Assembly: GCA_018239845.1 (NCBI GenBank)
Contig: JAFEGO010000073.1
Location: 1 to 64,000 of the forward strand
Length of the DNA: 64,000 bases
Direction: 5' to 3'
Source: Verrucomicrobiota bacterium
GTDB lineage: Bacteria; Verrucomicrobiota; Verrucomicrobiia; Opitutales; Opitutaceae
In this document: positions 15,439-26,033 of the stretch, one piece after another
Layout of the letters: each line of letters begins with the position of its first letter
Position numbering within the stretch: the first letter of the stretch is position 1
The notes under the pieces: generated by a model
What the model was told of the DNA's origin: nothing
The model's input: only the letters and a program-made list of their open reading frames with translations
The model's database searches: none
Position numbers and translations under genes: made by a program

Positions 15439-16584
15439 TCAGGCGGACGGCGACTTCTGCTGGAAAGGGTATTTGAACTGGCGGACGTAGCCCTGCGGGA
15501 CGGGGTGACCGGAGATGCCGTAGCCCTCGGGCCATTTTTCCTGCGGCAGGTGATGCGTGCCGAAGAGACGGTCGAGCAGCGGGAAGTGGATCGCGAAATT
15601 CACGTCGATCGCCTCCTTTTCGATGCCGTGGTGCCAATGGTGGAAGCGCGGCGTGACGAGAATCTTTTCCAAGCGAGGGAAGCGCCAGCTGAGGTTGGCG
15701 TGGACGAACGTGGAGTAAATGTAAACGAGGAGGATGTACGCGTTCATCGCCGTGGCGCTGAAGCCGAGGACGAACATCGGGATCACGGTGGTGCTGCGCA
15801 GCGCGACGATCTCGAAGAAATGCATGCGGGCGCCGGCCATCCAGTCCATGCTCTTCGCCGAGTGATGCACGGCGTGGAAGTGCCAGAGCCACGGCACGCG
15901 GTGGAAGGCGCGGTGGACCCAGTACTGCACGAGGTCGGTGAGGAACATGATCGCGACGAACTGCACCACAAAGGGCAGCGAGCCAACCCATGCACGCACC
16001 CCAGCCAGCGGGGCAAAGGCGACGATGGACTTCGCAGGCGCGAAGGAAAGGTACGTCAGCACCTGTACGAGGAGGCTGCTGACGAGGTAGTAGAACAGAT
16101 CCTCGCGCCACTCCTCGCGGAAAACCGGCTGCTCGCCGCGGTGCGGGAAGATCCGCTCGACGGGGATAAAGAGGAAACCGGTGAAGAGGACGTTGAGGAC
16201 GAAGAAATCGAGGCCGAGGAACATCGGCGTGGGATCGGCGGCAAGCGCGTTTGCCGTCGAGCCGCCGAGCAGCGCCGCGATGAGCGTGACGACGACACCC
16301 ACGGTGCCGAGCACCCGTTCGGCGCGGAGGGCGAGGCTCAGGGCGGAGCAGACAAAGCCCGCGAGCAGGATGACGTGCAGCACGACGCGGAACCAAGCGT
16401 GGGTGTGGAGCGCACGGATCTCCGGCATCGAGAACTCGCCCGGCAGGCGCAGCGAGAGGACGAGCAGCAGGCCGGCGACACCGAGCACAAGGCCGAGGAC
16501 GCCGCTGATCCAGCCGCTGCCGAAACGGCGGAGGACGGGCGGGGCTTCCAACTCAGCGCGGATTTTTTGGCGGACGGGATGCAT
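15439..16584 (-). CDS. Sterol desaturase/fatty acid hydroxylase-family membrane protein
   Basis: The 381-residue integral membrane protein has the histidine boxes of non-haem di-iron hydroxylases: HRAFH, HFHAVHHS and HHWHHG. About five or six membrane segments flank these boxes, so the catalytic site faces the cytosol. Family members hydroxylate or desaturate sterols, fatty acids or sphingolipid-like lipids. The bacterial substrate is unknown. The ATG at 16584 begins MHPVRQKIRAELEAPP; the 39 extra residues of the longer open frame run into intergenic sequence and look unlike a protein N-terminus. Confidence 0.8.
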   Translation of the reverse strand: MHPVRQKIRAELEAPPVLRRFGSGWISGVLGLVLGVAGLLLVLSLRLPGEFSMPEIRALHTHAWFRVVLHVILLAGFVCSALSLALRAERVLGTVGVVVTLIAALLGGSTANALAADPTPMFLGLDFFVLNVLFTGFLFIPVERIFPHRGEQPVFREEWREDLFYYLVSSLLVQVLTYLSFAPAKSIVAFAPLAGVRAWVGSLPFVVQFVAIMFLTDLVQYWVHRAFHRVPWLWHFHAVHHSAKSMDWMAGARMHFFEIVALRSTTVIPMFVLGFSATAMNAYILLVYIYSTFVHANLSWRFPRLEKILVTPRFHHWHHGIEKEAIDVNFAIHFPLLDRLFGTHHLPQEKWPEGYGISGHPVPQGYVRQFKYPFQQKSPSA

Positions 16585-16678
16585 GGGGGTTGGTGTGGGG
16601 GATGGAGCGGCGAGAGCAGTAAGACGAAAAGGGGCATTAACCACGGATTTCACCCATGGCACAGCTATAAAGGGAAAA

Positions 16679-16696
16679 CGCGCCGGGTGGCGCGTC
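16679..16696 (-). terminator. Possible intrinsic terminator after nagB
   Basis: ACGCGCC-GGGT-GGCGCGT is a perfect 7-bp stem. On the minus strand it lies 36 bases beyond the nagB stop and is followed by TTTTCCCTTT. The T-run is broken, so this could instead be another small repeat. Confidence 0.4.
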
Positions 16697-16731
16697 TCCA
16701 TTTCTAACCTACTGGAAAAACCGATGTAAAC

Positions 16732-17517
16732 TCAGTCGTAGCGCTGCCAGGCGAGCTTGTTGGCGTCGATCCAGCGGTAGTGGTCGGCGTACTGGAGGCC
16801 GGAGGCGGAGGATTCGTCGACGATGACAGTCGCGCGCGGGTGGAGCTGGAGCGCGGAGGCGGGGCAGATGGCGGCGAGCGGACCCTCGATCATGCGCTCG
16901 ACGGCGCGGGTTTTGGCGGGGCCGAAGGCGAGGAGGAGGCAGCGGCGCGCCTCGAGGATCGTGCCGATGCCCATCGTGATCGCGTGGCGCGGCATCGCGG
17001 CGAGGGAGCCGAAGACGTCGCTGTTGTCGCGGAGGGTCTGCTCGGAGAGGATCTTGATCCACGTGCGCGAGTAGAGAGAGCCGGAGGGCTCGTTGAAGCC
17101 GATGTGGCCGTTGCGGCCGAGGCCGAGGAGCTGCAGATCGATGCCGCCGGCGGCGACGATGCGCTTCTCGTAGGCCCGGCACTCGGCATGGAGGTCGGGC
17201 GCGGTACCGTCGGGCACATGGGTGCGCGACTGGTCGATGTTGATGTGGTTGAAAAGATTCTCCCGCATGAAGTACCGGTACGACTGGTCGTGCGTCGCGG
17301 GGAGGCCGACGTATTCGTCGAGGTTGAAGGTCGTGACGTGGCGGAAATCGAGGCCCTCGTCGCGGTGCATGCGGATGAGCTCCTGGTACAGCCGCAGCGG
17401 GGTGCGGCCGGTGGCGAGGCCGAGGACGGCGTCGGGCTTTTCGCGGACGAGCTTGGCGATGACCTTGGCGCCGAGCACGCAGCCGGCGTCAGCATTGGGG
17501 CGGATGATGACTTCCAT
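16732..17517 (-). CDS. nagB: Glucosamine-6-phosphate deaminase NagB
   Basis: The 261-residue enzyme converts glucosamine-6-phosphate to fructose-6-phosphate and ammonia, feeding amino sugars into glycolysis. Family signatures are GLATGRTPLRLYQ (phosphate loop), TTFNLDEYVGL with the catalytic Asp, and LGLGRNGHIGFNEP with the conserved His and Glu. The length is normal for NagB. The ATG at 17517 starts directly with the conserved MEVIIRP. No nagA or nagE is adjacent. The next gene upstream is divergent. Confidence 0.95.
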   Translation of the reverse strand: MEVIIRPNADAGCVLGAKVIAKLVREKPDAVLGLATGRTPLRLYQELIRMHRDEGLDFRHVTTFNLDEYVGLPATHDQSYRYFMRENLFNHINIDQSRTHVPDGTAPDLHAECRAYEKRIVAAGGIDLQLLGLGRNGHIGFNEPSGSLYSRTWIKILSEQTLRDNSDVFGSLAAMPRHAITMGIGTILEARRCLLLAFGPAKTRAVERMIEGPLAAICPASALQLHPRATVIVDESSASGLQYADHYRWIDANKLAWQRYD

Positions 17518-17631
17518 GGGGAGTGCGCCAGCCTAGGGCCGGAAGGGCCGGGCTTGGCAAGGGCGGAGCGTGTCGCGCAACAAAATGCCAAGGTTGTTAA
17601 GGGAGCGGATGACATGCAGGCTCGGAGAATC

Positions 17632-18030
17632 ATGAACTCCCCTGCCCCGGCGACGTTTGGACTTTCGGAGATTGGCCAGGTCGCGCTCACGGTGAGCGAT
17701 GTGGCGGCAGGCACGGCGTACTACCGCGATGTGCTGGGATTGAAGTTTCTGTTTCAGGCGCCGCCGGCGCTGGCGTTTTTCATGGCGGGGAGCGTGCGGC
17801 TGATGCTCACGCTGCCGGAGAAGGACGGCGGCACGAGGGCCGGGGCGAACTCTGTGCTCTACTTCAAGGTGCCGGACGTGAACGCGGCGTTTGCGGCGCT
17901 ACAGGCGCGCGGAGCCAACTTTGTGGATACGCCGCACCTGGTGGCGCGCATGCCGGACCACGAGCTGTGGATGGTCTTCCTGCGCGACCCGGATCAGAAC
18001 CTGATCGGGCTGATGGAGGAGCGACGCTAA
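17632..18030 (+). CDS. VOC-superfamily (glyoxalase/dioxygenase-like) protein
   Basis: The 132-residue protein has the two beta-alpha-beta-beta-beta repeats of the VOC fold. The first begins IGQVALTVSDVAAGTAYYRDVLGLKF, and the second ends FLRDPDQNLIGLMEE, where the late Glu is a usual metal ligand. The first metal position is Gln rather than the common His. Members include glyoxalases, epimerases and antibiotic-binding proteins, so no function is assigned. The ATG at 17632 was chosen for the GGAG a few bases upstream; another ATG lies at 17614. Confidence 0.75.
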   Translation: MNSPAPATFGLSEIGQVALTVSDVAAGTAYYRDVLGLKFLFQAPPALAFFMAGSVRLMLTLPEKDGGTRAGANSVLYFKVPDVNAAFAALQARGANFVDTPHLVARMPDHELWMVFLRDPDQNLIGLMEERR

Positions 18031-18033
18031 ACC

Positions 18034-18786
18034 TTAGGCCGCGCGGCGGCGGCGCAGGAACACGAAGCCGAGGGCGGCGACGCCGGCGAGCGCAGCGTAG
18101 GTCGAGGGCTCGGGGACGGGGGTGGAGGGACCTAGATCGCGGAGCTGAAAGCCGTTGATCAAAGGAAGGTTGTTGGTGCTCTCGAACTGGATGGCCATTG
18201 TGGTATCCGTCGCTATGAAAGCGCCCAGGCCGTACTGACCCAAACCACCGGCGTCGGCCGTGAGCGTGAGGCCGCCGGTCGCGGTGGTGTCGCCAAACGA
18301 GCCGGGGATGCTCGCGTCGCTGGACCACCATTGAAATGCATAGATGTTTCCGATTTCCAGGGAGTCCATCGTCAGCGTGATCGTGCCGGGCAGCGCCGCG
18401 AAGGCACCGTCCATCAGCAGCGTCTGGTATCCGTCGGAAAGCGAGGCAAACACTATGTCAAAGCGGCCTGCGTTATTAATCTGCATCGAGCTCAGGTAGC
18501 CCGGGTCCTCGGCGAAGGTGTAGGTGCCGAAGGGAACCGACTGAGTCGAAAAATCCGAGGGTACGCCGACGGCGTCAAAGGTGAGGCTGCCGATGGTCGC
18601 GGCCGTGGCGGCCGGAGTGCCGATATTGTACGCTTGGACGATCGTACCACCCGTGAACACATCGCTATCGTCGATGATGTCCTGCGCGCCCCCGGACCAC
18701 ATGATGTTAACGAGGGTCTGCGCGTGCGCCGCCGGCGAAAACGACAAGGCGGCCAAAGAGAACAAACCGGCGAGGAGACGTTTCAT
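18034..18786 (-). CDS. PEP-CTERM sorting domain protein (exported)
   Basis: The 250-residue protein has a signal peptide (MKRLLAGLFSLAALSF, cleavage near AHA-Q). Its C-terminus is a classic PEP-CTERM tail: VPEPSTYAALAG, a hydrophobic helix and RRRRAA. Such proteins are exported and processed by an EpsH-type exosortase; no exosortase gene is in this window. The middle is acidic and rich in Gly, Thr and Asp, as expected for a secreted beta-rich surface protein, with no recognisable enzyme motif. It converges on the VOC gene, three bases away. Confidence 0.85.
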   Translation of the reverse strand: MKRLLAGLFSLAALSFSPAAHAQTLVNIMWSGGAQDIIDDSDVFTGGTIVQAYNIGTPAATAATIGSLTFDAVGVPSDFSTQSVPFGTYTFAEDPGYLSSMQINNAGRFDIVFASLSDGYQTLLMDGAFAALPGTITLTMDSLEIGNIYAFQWWSSDASIPGSFGDTTATGGLTLTADAGGLGQYGLGAFIATDTTMAIQFESTNNLPLINGFQLRDLGPSTPVPEPSTYAALAGVAALGFVFLRRRRAA

Positions 18787-18891
18787 GTTTGCATTATGAA
18801 ACTAACCCGCGGCCGCGGTAAAGCCAAAGGAGCAGGAACAACCTGAAATCCAATTAATTGCGAAACGGCGTATCGCTCTGACGTTACGCGC

Positions 18892-19062
18892 TCAGCGGGT
18901 CCGCTTGAGCTGGGCCTGCAGTCTTTTCACCTCGGGGCTGACCGCGCCGCAATCGCCGCCGCAGCCGCCGGATTTCTTCTTCGCGAGCGAGCGGCGGGCG
19001 AGCCAAAGCGCGGCGACGGCCACGATGGCGAAGGCGATGAAGGTTTGAAGATTGTCGCTCAT
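18892..19062 (-). CDS. FeoB-associated Cys-rich membrane protein
   Basis: The 56-residue protein has a short N-terminus, one membrane helix (TFIAFAIVAVAALWLA), a basic stretch (RRSLAKKK), the cysteine cluster SGGCGGDCGA and a charged tail. This is the layout of the small Cys-rich proteins coded next to FeoB, which may help FeoB function in place of FeoC. The start ATG is six bases past the feoB stop, and a GAGG ribosome-binding site overlaps that stop, so translation is probably coupled. The small size and downstream position make it easy to overlook. Confidence 0.85.
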   Translation of the reverse strand: MSDNLQTFIAFAIVAVAALWLARRSLAKKKSGGCGGDCGAVSPEVKRLQAQLKRTR

Positions 19063-19068
19063 GTTGCC

Positions 19069-21201
19069 TCAGAGGCCGAAGGCCCGGCCCACCTGGTACA
19101 CAATGAAGCACACGATCCACGCCGTGCCAGTCAGGTACGCAGTTTGGAAGAGCGGCCACTTCCAGCTCGCGGTCTCCTGGCGCACGACCGCGAGGGTGCT
19201 CATGCACTGCATCGCGAAGACGTAAAAGATCATCAGGTTGATGCACACGAGCGGGGTGAAGAGCAGGCGGCCGTCGGGCCAGCGGGCCTTGCCCATCGCC
19301 TCGCGCAGCGGCTCGGTGTTGTCGTCGCTCGACTCGGCGCTGAAGACGATGCCCATCGTGCCGACAAAGACCTCGCGCGCCGCGAACGACGAGATGAGGC
19401 CGATGCCGATCTGCCAGTCGAAGCCGAGGGGCTTGATCACCGGCTCGAGTAGGTGGCCGGCCTGGCCGGCGTAGCTGTGCTGGAGCTCCTGCGTGGGCGG
19501 CGTGCCCGGCGGCGCCTTGGGATAGGCCGACAAAAACCACAGCACGATAGCCACGCCGAGGATCACCGTGCCGGCCTGGCGGAGAAACGACCACGCGCGC
19601 TCCCACATGTGCAGCGCCACATCGCGGATCCTGGGCAGCTGGTACGGCGGCAGCTCCATCATCATCGGCGGTGCCTCGCCCTTGAGGAAGGTGCGCTTGA
19701 AGAGCCACGCGAAGCCAAAGGCGCTCAACGTGCCGAGCGCGTACATGCCAACCATGATGCCGGCCTTGGCAAAGACGGACACTTTTCCGCCCGGCAGCAG
19801 CGCCGCGATCATCAGCAGGTAAACCGGCAGGCGCGCCGAGCAGCTCATGAGCGGCGCGACGAGGATCGTGACGAGCCGGTCGCGCGGCGCCTCGATCGTG
19901 CGCGTGGCCATGATGCCGGGGATCGCGCAGGCGTAGGAGCTGAGGAGCGGGATGAAGCTTTTGCCGTTGAGGCCCACGCGGCCCATGAAGCCGTCCATCA
20001 TGAACGCCGCGCGCGCCATGTAGCCCGTGCTCTCGAGGAGGCCGACGAAGAAAAACAAAATCAAAATCTGCGGGAGGAACTTCACCACGCCGCCCACGCC
20101 GGCGATCACGCCGTCGGTGAGGAGGCTGCGCAGGTCGCCGGCGGCCATCACCGACTTCACCCAACCGGCGAGCGCGGCGGTGCGGTCGTCGATCCAGTTC
20201 ATCGGCGGCTCGGCGAGGGAGAAGATGCTGATGAAGAGCAGCGCCATCACGCCCACGAGCACGACCCAGCCCCAGACGCGGTGCGTGATGAAGGCATCGA
20301 TCCGGTCCGAGGCGCTGGGTCCGGCGTCCCCGGCCTTCAGGACGACTTCCTCGGTCACGCGCTTGATCGCATCGTAGCGCGCGTGCACCAGGCTCGCAGC
20401 CCAGTCGGTGCCCTCGGCGGCCCAGCGTTTCTGCCAGGCCTGGAGCGTATCGGTCGTGCGGGTACTGAGGGGCGTGGAGCCCGCGACGCGCACGGTGTCC
20501 TGGTCGGTGAGGAGGAGGAGCGCCTCGGCGCGGGCGCTGAGCGGGGACTTGTGGTCGCTGACAGTGAGGCAGGCCTGCAGCTCGGCGACGGCGGGGGCGA
20601 TCGGCGCGGGGATATCCCACGCGTGGCGCGCGAGCGGCAGGTCGGCGCGGCTCATGGCGAGCCGGAGGTCGATCAGGCCCTTGTTGTTGGCGGCCTCGCA
20701 GGGGATGACCGGGATGCCGAGCTCGCGCTCGAGGCGGGCGATGCGGACGTTGAGCCCGGCCTTCACCGCGAGGTCCATCATGTTGAGGACCAGGATCACG
20801 GGGCGCCCCAGATCGAGGATCTGGTGCACGAGGTAGAGGTTTCGCTCGAGGTTCGTCGCATCGACGATGCAGAGGATGCGGTCGGGCGCCGGCGTGTCGG
20901 AGCGGCGGCCGAGGAGCACGTCGCGCGTGACCGCCTCGTCGGGCGAGCGCGCGGCGAGGGAGTACGTGCCGGGCAGGTCGATGACCGTGATCGGCTGGCC
21001 GTGCTGGGAAAACGTGGTGCCGACCTTCTTCTCGACGGTGACGCCGGGGTAGTTGCCGACCTTCTGCTTCAGGCCGGTGAGGGCGTTGAAGAGCGTGGTC
21101 TTGCCGCAATTCGGATTGCCGACGAGGGCGTAAACCGGGAGGCGCGCCGGGCCGGCGGCGACCGGGGCCGGCGAGGCCTTGAGGTGGGACGGCAGCGCCA
21201 T
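19069..21201 (-). CDS. feoB: Ferrous iron transporter FeoB
   Basis: The 710-residue inner-membrane GTPase transporter imports Fe2+. The N-terminal G domain has GNPNCGKTT (28-36; Cys32 where Ser is common), DLPG (75-78) and NMMD. The membrane part carries the two inverted gate motifs, SSYACAIPGIMATR and APLMSCSARLPVY, each with a conserved Cys. It is complete in length. It lies between feoA upstream (14 bases) and the small Cys-rich gene downstream, forming a three-gene operon on the minus strand. Fur-type control is likely in general, but I did not identify a Fur box. Confidence 0.97.
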   Translation of the reverse strand: MALPSHLKASPAPVAAGPARLPVYALVGNPNCGKTTLFNALTGLKQKVGNYPGVTVEKKVGTTFSQHGQPITVIDLPGTYSLAARSPDEAVTRDVLLGRRSDTPAPDRILCIVDATNLERNLYLVHQILDLGRPVILVLNMMDLAVKAGLNVRIARLERELGIPVIPCEAANNKGLIDLRLAMSRADLPLARHAWDIPAPIAPAVAELQACLTVSDHKSPLSARAEALLLLTDQDTVRVAGSTPLSTRTTDTLQAWQKRWAAEGTDWAASLVHARYDAIKRVTEEVVLKAGDAGPSASDRIDAFITHRVWGWVVLVGVMALLFISIFSLAEPPMNWIDDRTAALAGWVKSVMAAGDLRSLLTDGVIAGVGGVVKFLPQILILFFFVGLLESTGYMARAAFMMDGFMGRVGLNGKSFIPLLSSYACAIPGIMATRTIEAPRDRLVTILVAPLMSCSARLPVYLLMIAALLPGGKVSVFAKAGIMVGMYALGTLSAFGFAWLFKRTFLKGEAPPMMMELPPYQLPRIRDVALHMWERAWSFLRQAGTVILGVAIVLWFLSAYPKAPPGTPPTQELQHSYAGQAGHLLEPVIKPLGFDWQIGIGLISSFAAREVFVGTMGIVFSAESSDDNTEPLREAMGKARWPDGRLLFTPLVCINLMIFYVFAMQCMSTLAVVRQETASWKWPLFQTAYLTGTAWIVCFIVYQVGRAFGL

Positions 21202-21215
21202 GGCTAGCCCGCGGC

Positions 21216-21464
21216 TTAGCGGCGGAGCGGCTCGACGAGGATGGCTTTCGCCGCGCCGTGGCTGAGGGCGATGCGGGTGCGGTTGACCTGGACCACGAAG
21301 GGGCCGGTGCCGGAAATCTTCGTCACAAAAGTGGACTCGCCGAAACCCATCTCACGCACCCGCTGGCAAAACTGCGCATCGCCCACGATCTCGCGCACGC
21401 GGCCCACCTCACCGGAGGGGAGCTGACAGAGGGCCAGGGTAACGCAGTGGGGCGCTTGATTCAT
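21216..21464 (-). CDS. feoA: FeoA family protein
   Basis: The 82-residue SH3-like protein is a cytosolic partner of FeoB. Typical features are VREIVGDAQFCQRVREMGF in the middle and VQVNRTRIALSHGAAKAILVEP at the C-terminus. It is the first gene of the feoA-feoB operon. The ATG at 21464 begins MNQAPHCVTLALCQL, a normal FeoA start. Confidence 0.9.
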   Translation of the reverse strand: MNQAPHCVTLALCQLPSGEVGRVREIVGDAQFCQRVREMGFGESTFVTKISGTGPFVVQVNRTRIALSHGAAKAILVEPLRR

Positions 21465-21506
21465 GATCAGGGGTAAGAATTGAGACTCGGTTTCAGCAGA
21501 TATGCA

Positions 21507-21538
21507 AGAAAAAGGCCCGGAATGCGATTCCGGGCCTT
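21507..21538 (-). terminator. Intrinsic terminator of the ATP synthase operon
   Basis: AAGGCCCGGAAT (21512-21523) and ATTCCGGGCCTT (21527-21538) form a 12-bp perfect stem with a three-base loop. On the minus strand the stem starts 13 bases beyond the atpC stop and is followed by TTTTTCTTGC. It closes the eight-gene atp operon just upstream of feoA. Confidence 0.9.
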
Positions 21539-21551
21539 GATGGGAAATGAC

Positions 21552-21959
21552 TTAGCGACGGCGACGCTTCACCGCGAGCTGCGTGCCGCTGTAGCGGATC
21601 AGCGTCTGGAGGTGCTCGTACTGCTGGGGATCGATGTCTTTGGCGGCCTTGAGCTCGTCCTCGGCGCGCTTGAGGGCGGCCTCGACGGCGTGCTCATCGA
21701 TCTTCTCCTCGGTGATGGCGTGCTCGGCGAGGACGTGGACGCGGTCGCCCTCGACCTCGGCAAAGCCACCGCTCACAGCGAGCCAGGTGGTCACGTTGCC
21801 CTTCGTCACGCGCAGCTCGCCGTGCTCGACCTGGGTGAGCAGCGGGATGTGGCCGGGCAGAATGCCGACCTCACCGGTCGTCGTCGGGATGACGACGGTG
21901 TCGATGGTGTCGGAATAAACCCGGGCTTCCGGGGTGACGATTTCAAGGGTGAGAGGCAT
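21552..21959 (-). CDS. atpC: ATP synthase F1 epsilon subunit
   Basis: The 135-residue central-stalk subunit couples rotation to catalysis and can inhibit the enzyme. The N-terminal beta-sandwich (MPLTLEIVTPEARVYSD, then GEVGILPGHIPLLT) and the C-terminal helical hairpin (about 90-135) are both present. It is the last gene of the operon. It is separated from atpD by 100 bases containing a CACGGAA palindromic repeat, which would form a hairpin in the message between the two reading frames. Confidence 0.95.
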   Translation of the reverse strand: MPLTLEIVTPEARVYSDTIDTVVIPTTTGEVGILPGHIPLLTQVEHGELRVTKGNVTTWLAVSGGFAEVEGDRVHVLAEHAITEEKIDEHAVEAALKRAEDELKAAKDIDPQQYEHLQTLIRYSGTQLAVKRRRR

Positions 21960-21969
21960 TTTGATTTTG

Positions 21970-22045
21970 GCCCACGGAACACACGGGAGACACGGAAATC
22001 ACCGAAGCTAATTTTTCTTCCGTGTTTTCCGTGTATTCCGTGGGC
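21970..22045. repeat. Inverted repeat, CACGGAA family, inside the atp operon
   Basis: The left arm 21970-21997 begins GCCCACGGAACACACGGGAG. The right arm 22018-22045 is its imperfect reverse complement. The units and terminal GTGGGC match the elements at 7199-7289 and 9105-9132. It lies between the atpD stop (22060) and the atpC start (21959), so it is transcribed in the operon message. Confidence 0.9.
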
Positions 22046-22059
22046 AAAAAGGTTCGAGG

Positions 22060-23517
<1,458 letters not shown>

Positions 23518-23532
23518 TTAAAGGGAGGGGGA

Positions 23533-24411
23533 TCAGGCGGCGTACTGGGCGGCGGCGATCTCGAGGATTTCCTGCGTGATGCCGGCCTGGCGGGCCTTGT
23601 TGTACTCGAGGGTGAGGTCGCCGAGGAGCTTCGTGGCGTTGTCCTTGGCGGTCTTCATGGCGACCATGCGGGCGCTGTGCTCGGAGGCCTTGGCGTCCAG
23701 CGCGTGCTGATACACCTCGCGGTTGACGTAGAGGGGCAGGAGCGCGTCGAGGACGCTGGCCGCGTCGGGCTCGAAGAGCATCTGGTTTTCCGCGGCCGGC
23801 GCGGCGGGCGCCGTGAGGCCCGCATCGGAGCGGAGGTCGGCGAGCACGTCCTTCACGCTGGAGAGCGGGAGGAGCGGCATGAGCGTGGGGACCTGCGTGA
23901 GCGTGTTGCGGAAGCGGGGCCAGATGACCTCGACGGTGTCGACGTGGCCCTCGAGGAACTGCTTCACCATGAACTCGGCGACGACCTTGATGTCGGCGAA
24001 CGACGTGCGGTCGTTGGCCGGGAAGTCGGCGAGGAGGTCGCGGTGCGTGCGGGCGATGAACTGCGCGCCCTTGCGGCCGATGACGGCGTACTTCGCCGGC
24101 GTCTTGATCTCGGTGACGAGCTTGAAGACGTTCGTATTGAGCGGACCGCAGAGGCCCTTGTCCGACGTGATGAGGATGATGCCGCGGGTGCGGACCTCGC
24201 GCTTGGCGAGGAACGCGTGCTGCGACTCCTCGACGCGGTCGGCGAGCGCGCCGAGCATCTGGGCCATGAGCTCGGCGTAGGCGCGGCCCGCGAGGGCGGC
24301 GGCCTGCGCCTTCTTCATCTTCGAGGCGGCCACCAACTCCATCGCCTTGGTGATCTGGCGGGTGTTTTTGACCGACTTGATGCGGCGGCGGATATCGCGG
24401 GTAGAAGCCAT
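23533..24411 (-). CDS. atpG: ATP synthase F1 gamma subunit
   Basis: The 292-residue rotor shaft subunit has the N-terminal helix ASTRDIRRRIKSVKNTRQIT, then LVAASKMKKAQ, and a C-terminal helix ending LGDLTLEYNKARQAGITQEI. These are the two coiled ends that pass through the alpha-beta hexamer. A short Ala/Pro-rich insert lies near residue 200. It is placed between atpA and atpD as in the canonical operon. Confidence 0.97.
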   Translation of the reverse strand: MASTRDIRRRIKSVKNTRQITKAMELVAASKMKKAQAAALAGRAYAELMAQMLGALADRVEESQHAFLAKREVRTRGIILITSDKGLCGPLNTNVFKLVTEIKTPAKYAVIGRKGAQFIARTHRDLLADFPANDRTSFADIKVVAEFMVKQFLEGHVDTVEVIWPRFRNTLTQVPTLMPLLPLSSVKDVLADLRSDAGLTAPAAPAAENQMLFEPDAASVLDALLPLYVNREVYQHALDAKASEHSARMVAMKTAKDNATKLLGDLTLEYNKARQAGITQEILEIAAAQYAA

Positions 24412-24460
24412 GGGTTAGTTGCAGCCCTTAAGATTTTCTGTCCTTCGGTTCTTCAGCCGA

Positions 24461-25987
24461 TCAGGCGGAGAACGTCGGCTTCCACTCGTCGCAGGCGGCC
24501 TGGAGCTTGGCCTCGAGGTCCTTGTCGAGGGCGGCCTTGGTGCGGATTTCCGTGAGGAGCGCGTCCTTGCGGGTGGTGAAGAACTCCTTCAGCGAGGTGG
24601 CGGCCGCGACGACCTTCTTGGTGTCGATCGCGTCGAAGAAATTCTTCTGCATCGCGAAGAGGACGGCGACCTGGAGCTCGATGGGCAGCGGCGCGTAGGC
24701 GGGCTGCTTGAAGAGCTCGACGATGCGGGCGCCACGCTCGAGCTGGGCCTTGGTCTTGGCGTCGAGGTCGGAGCCGAACTGCGCAAAGGCCGCGAGTTCG
24801 CGGAACTGGGCGAGCTCGCCCTTGAGCTTACCGCCGACCTGCTTGGTGGCCTTGATCTGCGCGGAGGAACCGACGCGGGAGACGGAGAGACCGACCGACA
24901 CGGCGGGACGGATACCCTGGTTGAAGAGATCGGTCTCGAGGAAGATCTGGCCGTCGGTGATGGAGATGACGTTCGTCGGGATGTAGGCGGATACGTCGCC
25001 GGCCTGCGTCTCGATGATCGGGAGCGCGGTGAGCGAGCCCTTGCCGTCGAGGCGCGCGGCGCGCTCGAGGAGGCGGGAGTGGAGATAGAACACGTCGCCC
25101 GGGTAAGCCTCGCGGCCGGAGGGGCGCTTCAGGATGAGCGAGATCTGGCGGTAGGCGACGGCGTGCTTGGAGAGATCATCATAAACGATGAGGGCATCCA
25201 TGCCGTTTTCCATGAACCACTCGCCCATCGCGGCGCCGGAGAACGGGGCGAGGTACTGGTTGGCGGGATTGTCGGCGGCGGGAGCGGCGACGATGATCGT
25301 GTACTCGAGCGCACCGGCGGCCTCGAGGGCGGACATGGTGCGGACGATGTTGGAATTCTTCTGACCGACCGCGACGTAGATCGAGTAAACGGGGCGGAAC
25401 TTCGGGTCCTTGCTGGCCAGGCCGACCTTGTTGATCTTGGCCTGGTTGATGATCGTATCGATGCAGATCGTGGTCTTGCCGGTGCCGCGGTCGCCGATGA
25501 TCAGCTCGCGCTGGCCACGGCCGACGGGGATCATGGAGTCGATCGCCATGATGCCGGTGAAGAGGGGCTGGTTGACGGACTTGCGCGCCATGATGCCGGG
25601 CGCGATCTTCTCGACGGGATAGGACTCGGTGGCGGCGATGGGACCCTTGCCGTCCACAGGATTGCCGAGGGCGTCAACCGCGCGGCCGAGGAGGGCCTTG
25701 CCGACGGGGACGGAGAGGAGCTTGCCGGTGGTCTGGACCTCGTCGCCTTCCTTCAGCTTGGAGACGTCGCCGAGGACGACGCAGCCGACCTCGTCTTCCT
25801 CAAGATTCAGGGCGATGCCGATGGCGCCGCCGGGGAACTGCACCATCTCGTTGTACATGACCTCGGAGAGGCCGTCGATCTTGGCGACACCGTCGGCGAC
25901 GGTGCGGATGGTGCCGGTGTTCTTCTTGACGGCCTTGCTGGAGAGCTTGGCGATCTGCTGTTCGATTTGGTCGAGGACGGTGCTCAT
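24461..25987 (-). CDS. atpA: ATP synthase F1 alpha subunit
   Basis: The 508-residue regulatory/structural partner of beta has the nucleotide loop GDRGTGKT, the arginine-finger region [19 protein letters not shown], and VLYFAMQ-like C-terminal sequence ([15 protein letters not shown]). It starts [16 protein letters not shown] and has normal length. It lies 46 bases after atpH and 49 bases before atpG. Confidence 0.98.
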   Translation of the reverse strand: MSTVLDQIEQQIAKLSSKAVKKNTGTIRTVADGVAKIDGLSEVMYNEMVQFPGGAIGIALNLEEDEVGCVVLGDVSKLKEGDEVQTTGKLLSVPVGKALLGRAVDALGNPVDGKGPIAATESYPVEKIAPGIMARKSVNQPLFTGIMAIDSMIPVGRGQRELIIGDRGTGKTTICIDTIINQAKINKVGLASKDPKFRPVYSIYVAVGQKNSNIVRTMSALEAAGALEYTIIVAAPAADNPANQYLAPFSGAAMGEWFMENGMDALIVYDDLSKHAVAYRQISLILKRPSGREAYPGDVFYLHSRLLERAARLDGKGSLTALPIIETQAGDVSAYIPTNVISITDGQIFLETDLFNQGIRPAVSVGLSVSRVGSSAQIKATKQVGGKLKGELAQFRELAAFAQFGSDLDAKTKAQLERGARIVELFKQPAYAPLPIELQVAVLFAMQKNFFDAIDTKKVVAAATSLKEFFTTRKDALLTEIRTKAALDKDLEAKLQAACDEWKPTFSA

Positions 25988-26033
25988 CGGATGTCGGAAA
26001 AGTTAGGAGTTCGGGGGCGTGTAGTTGAAAATC

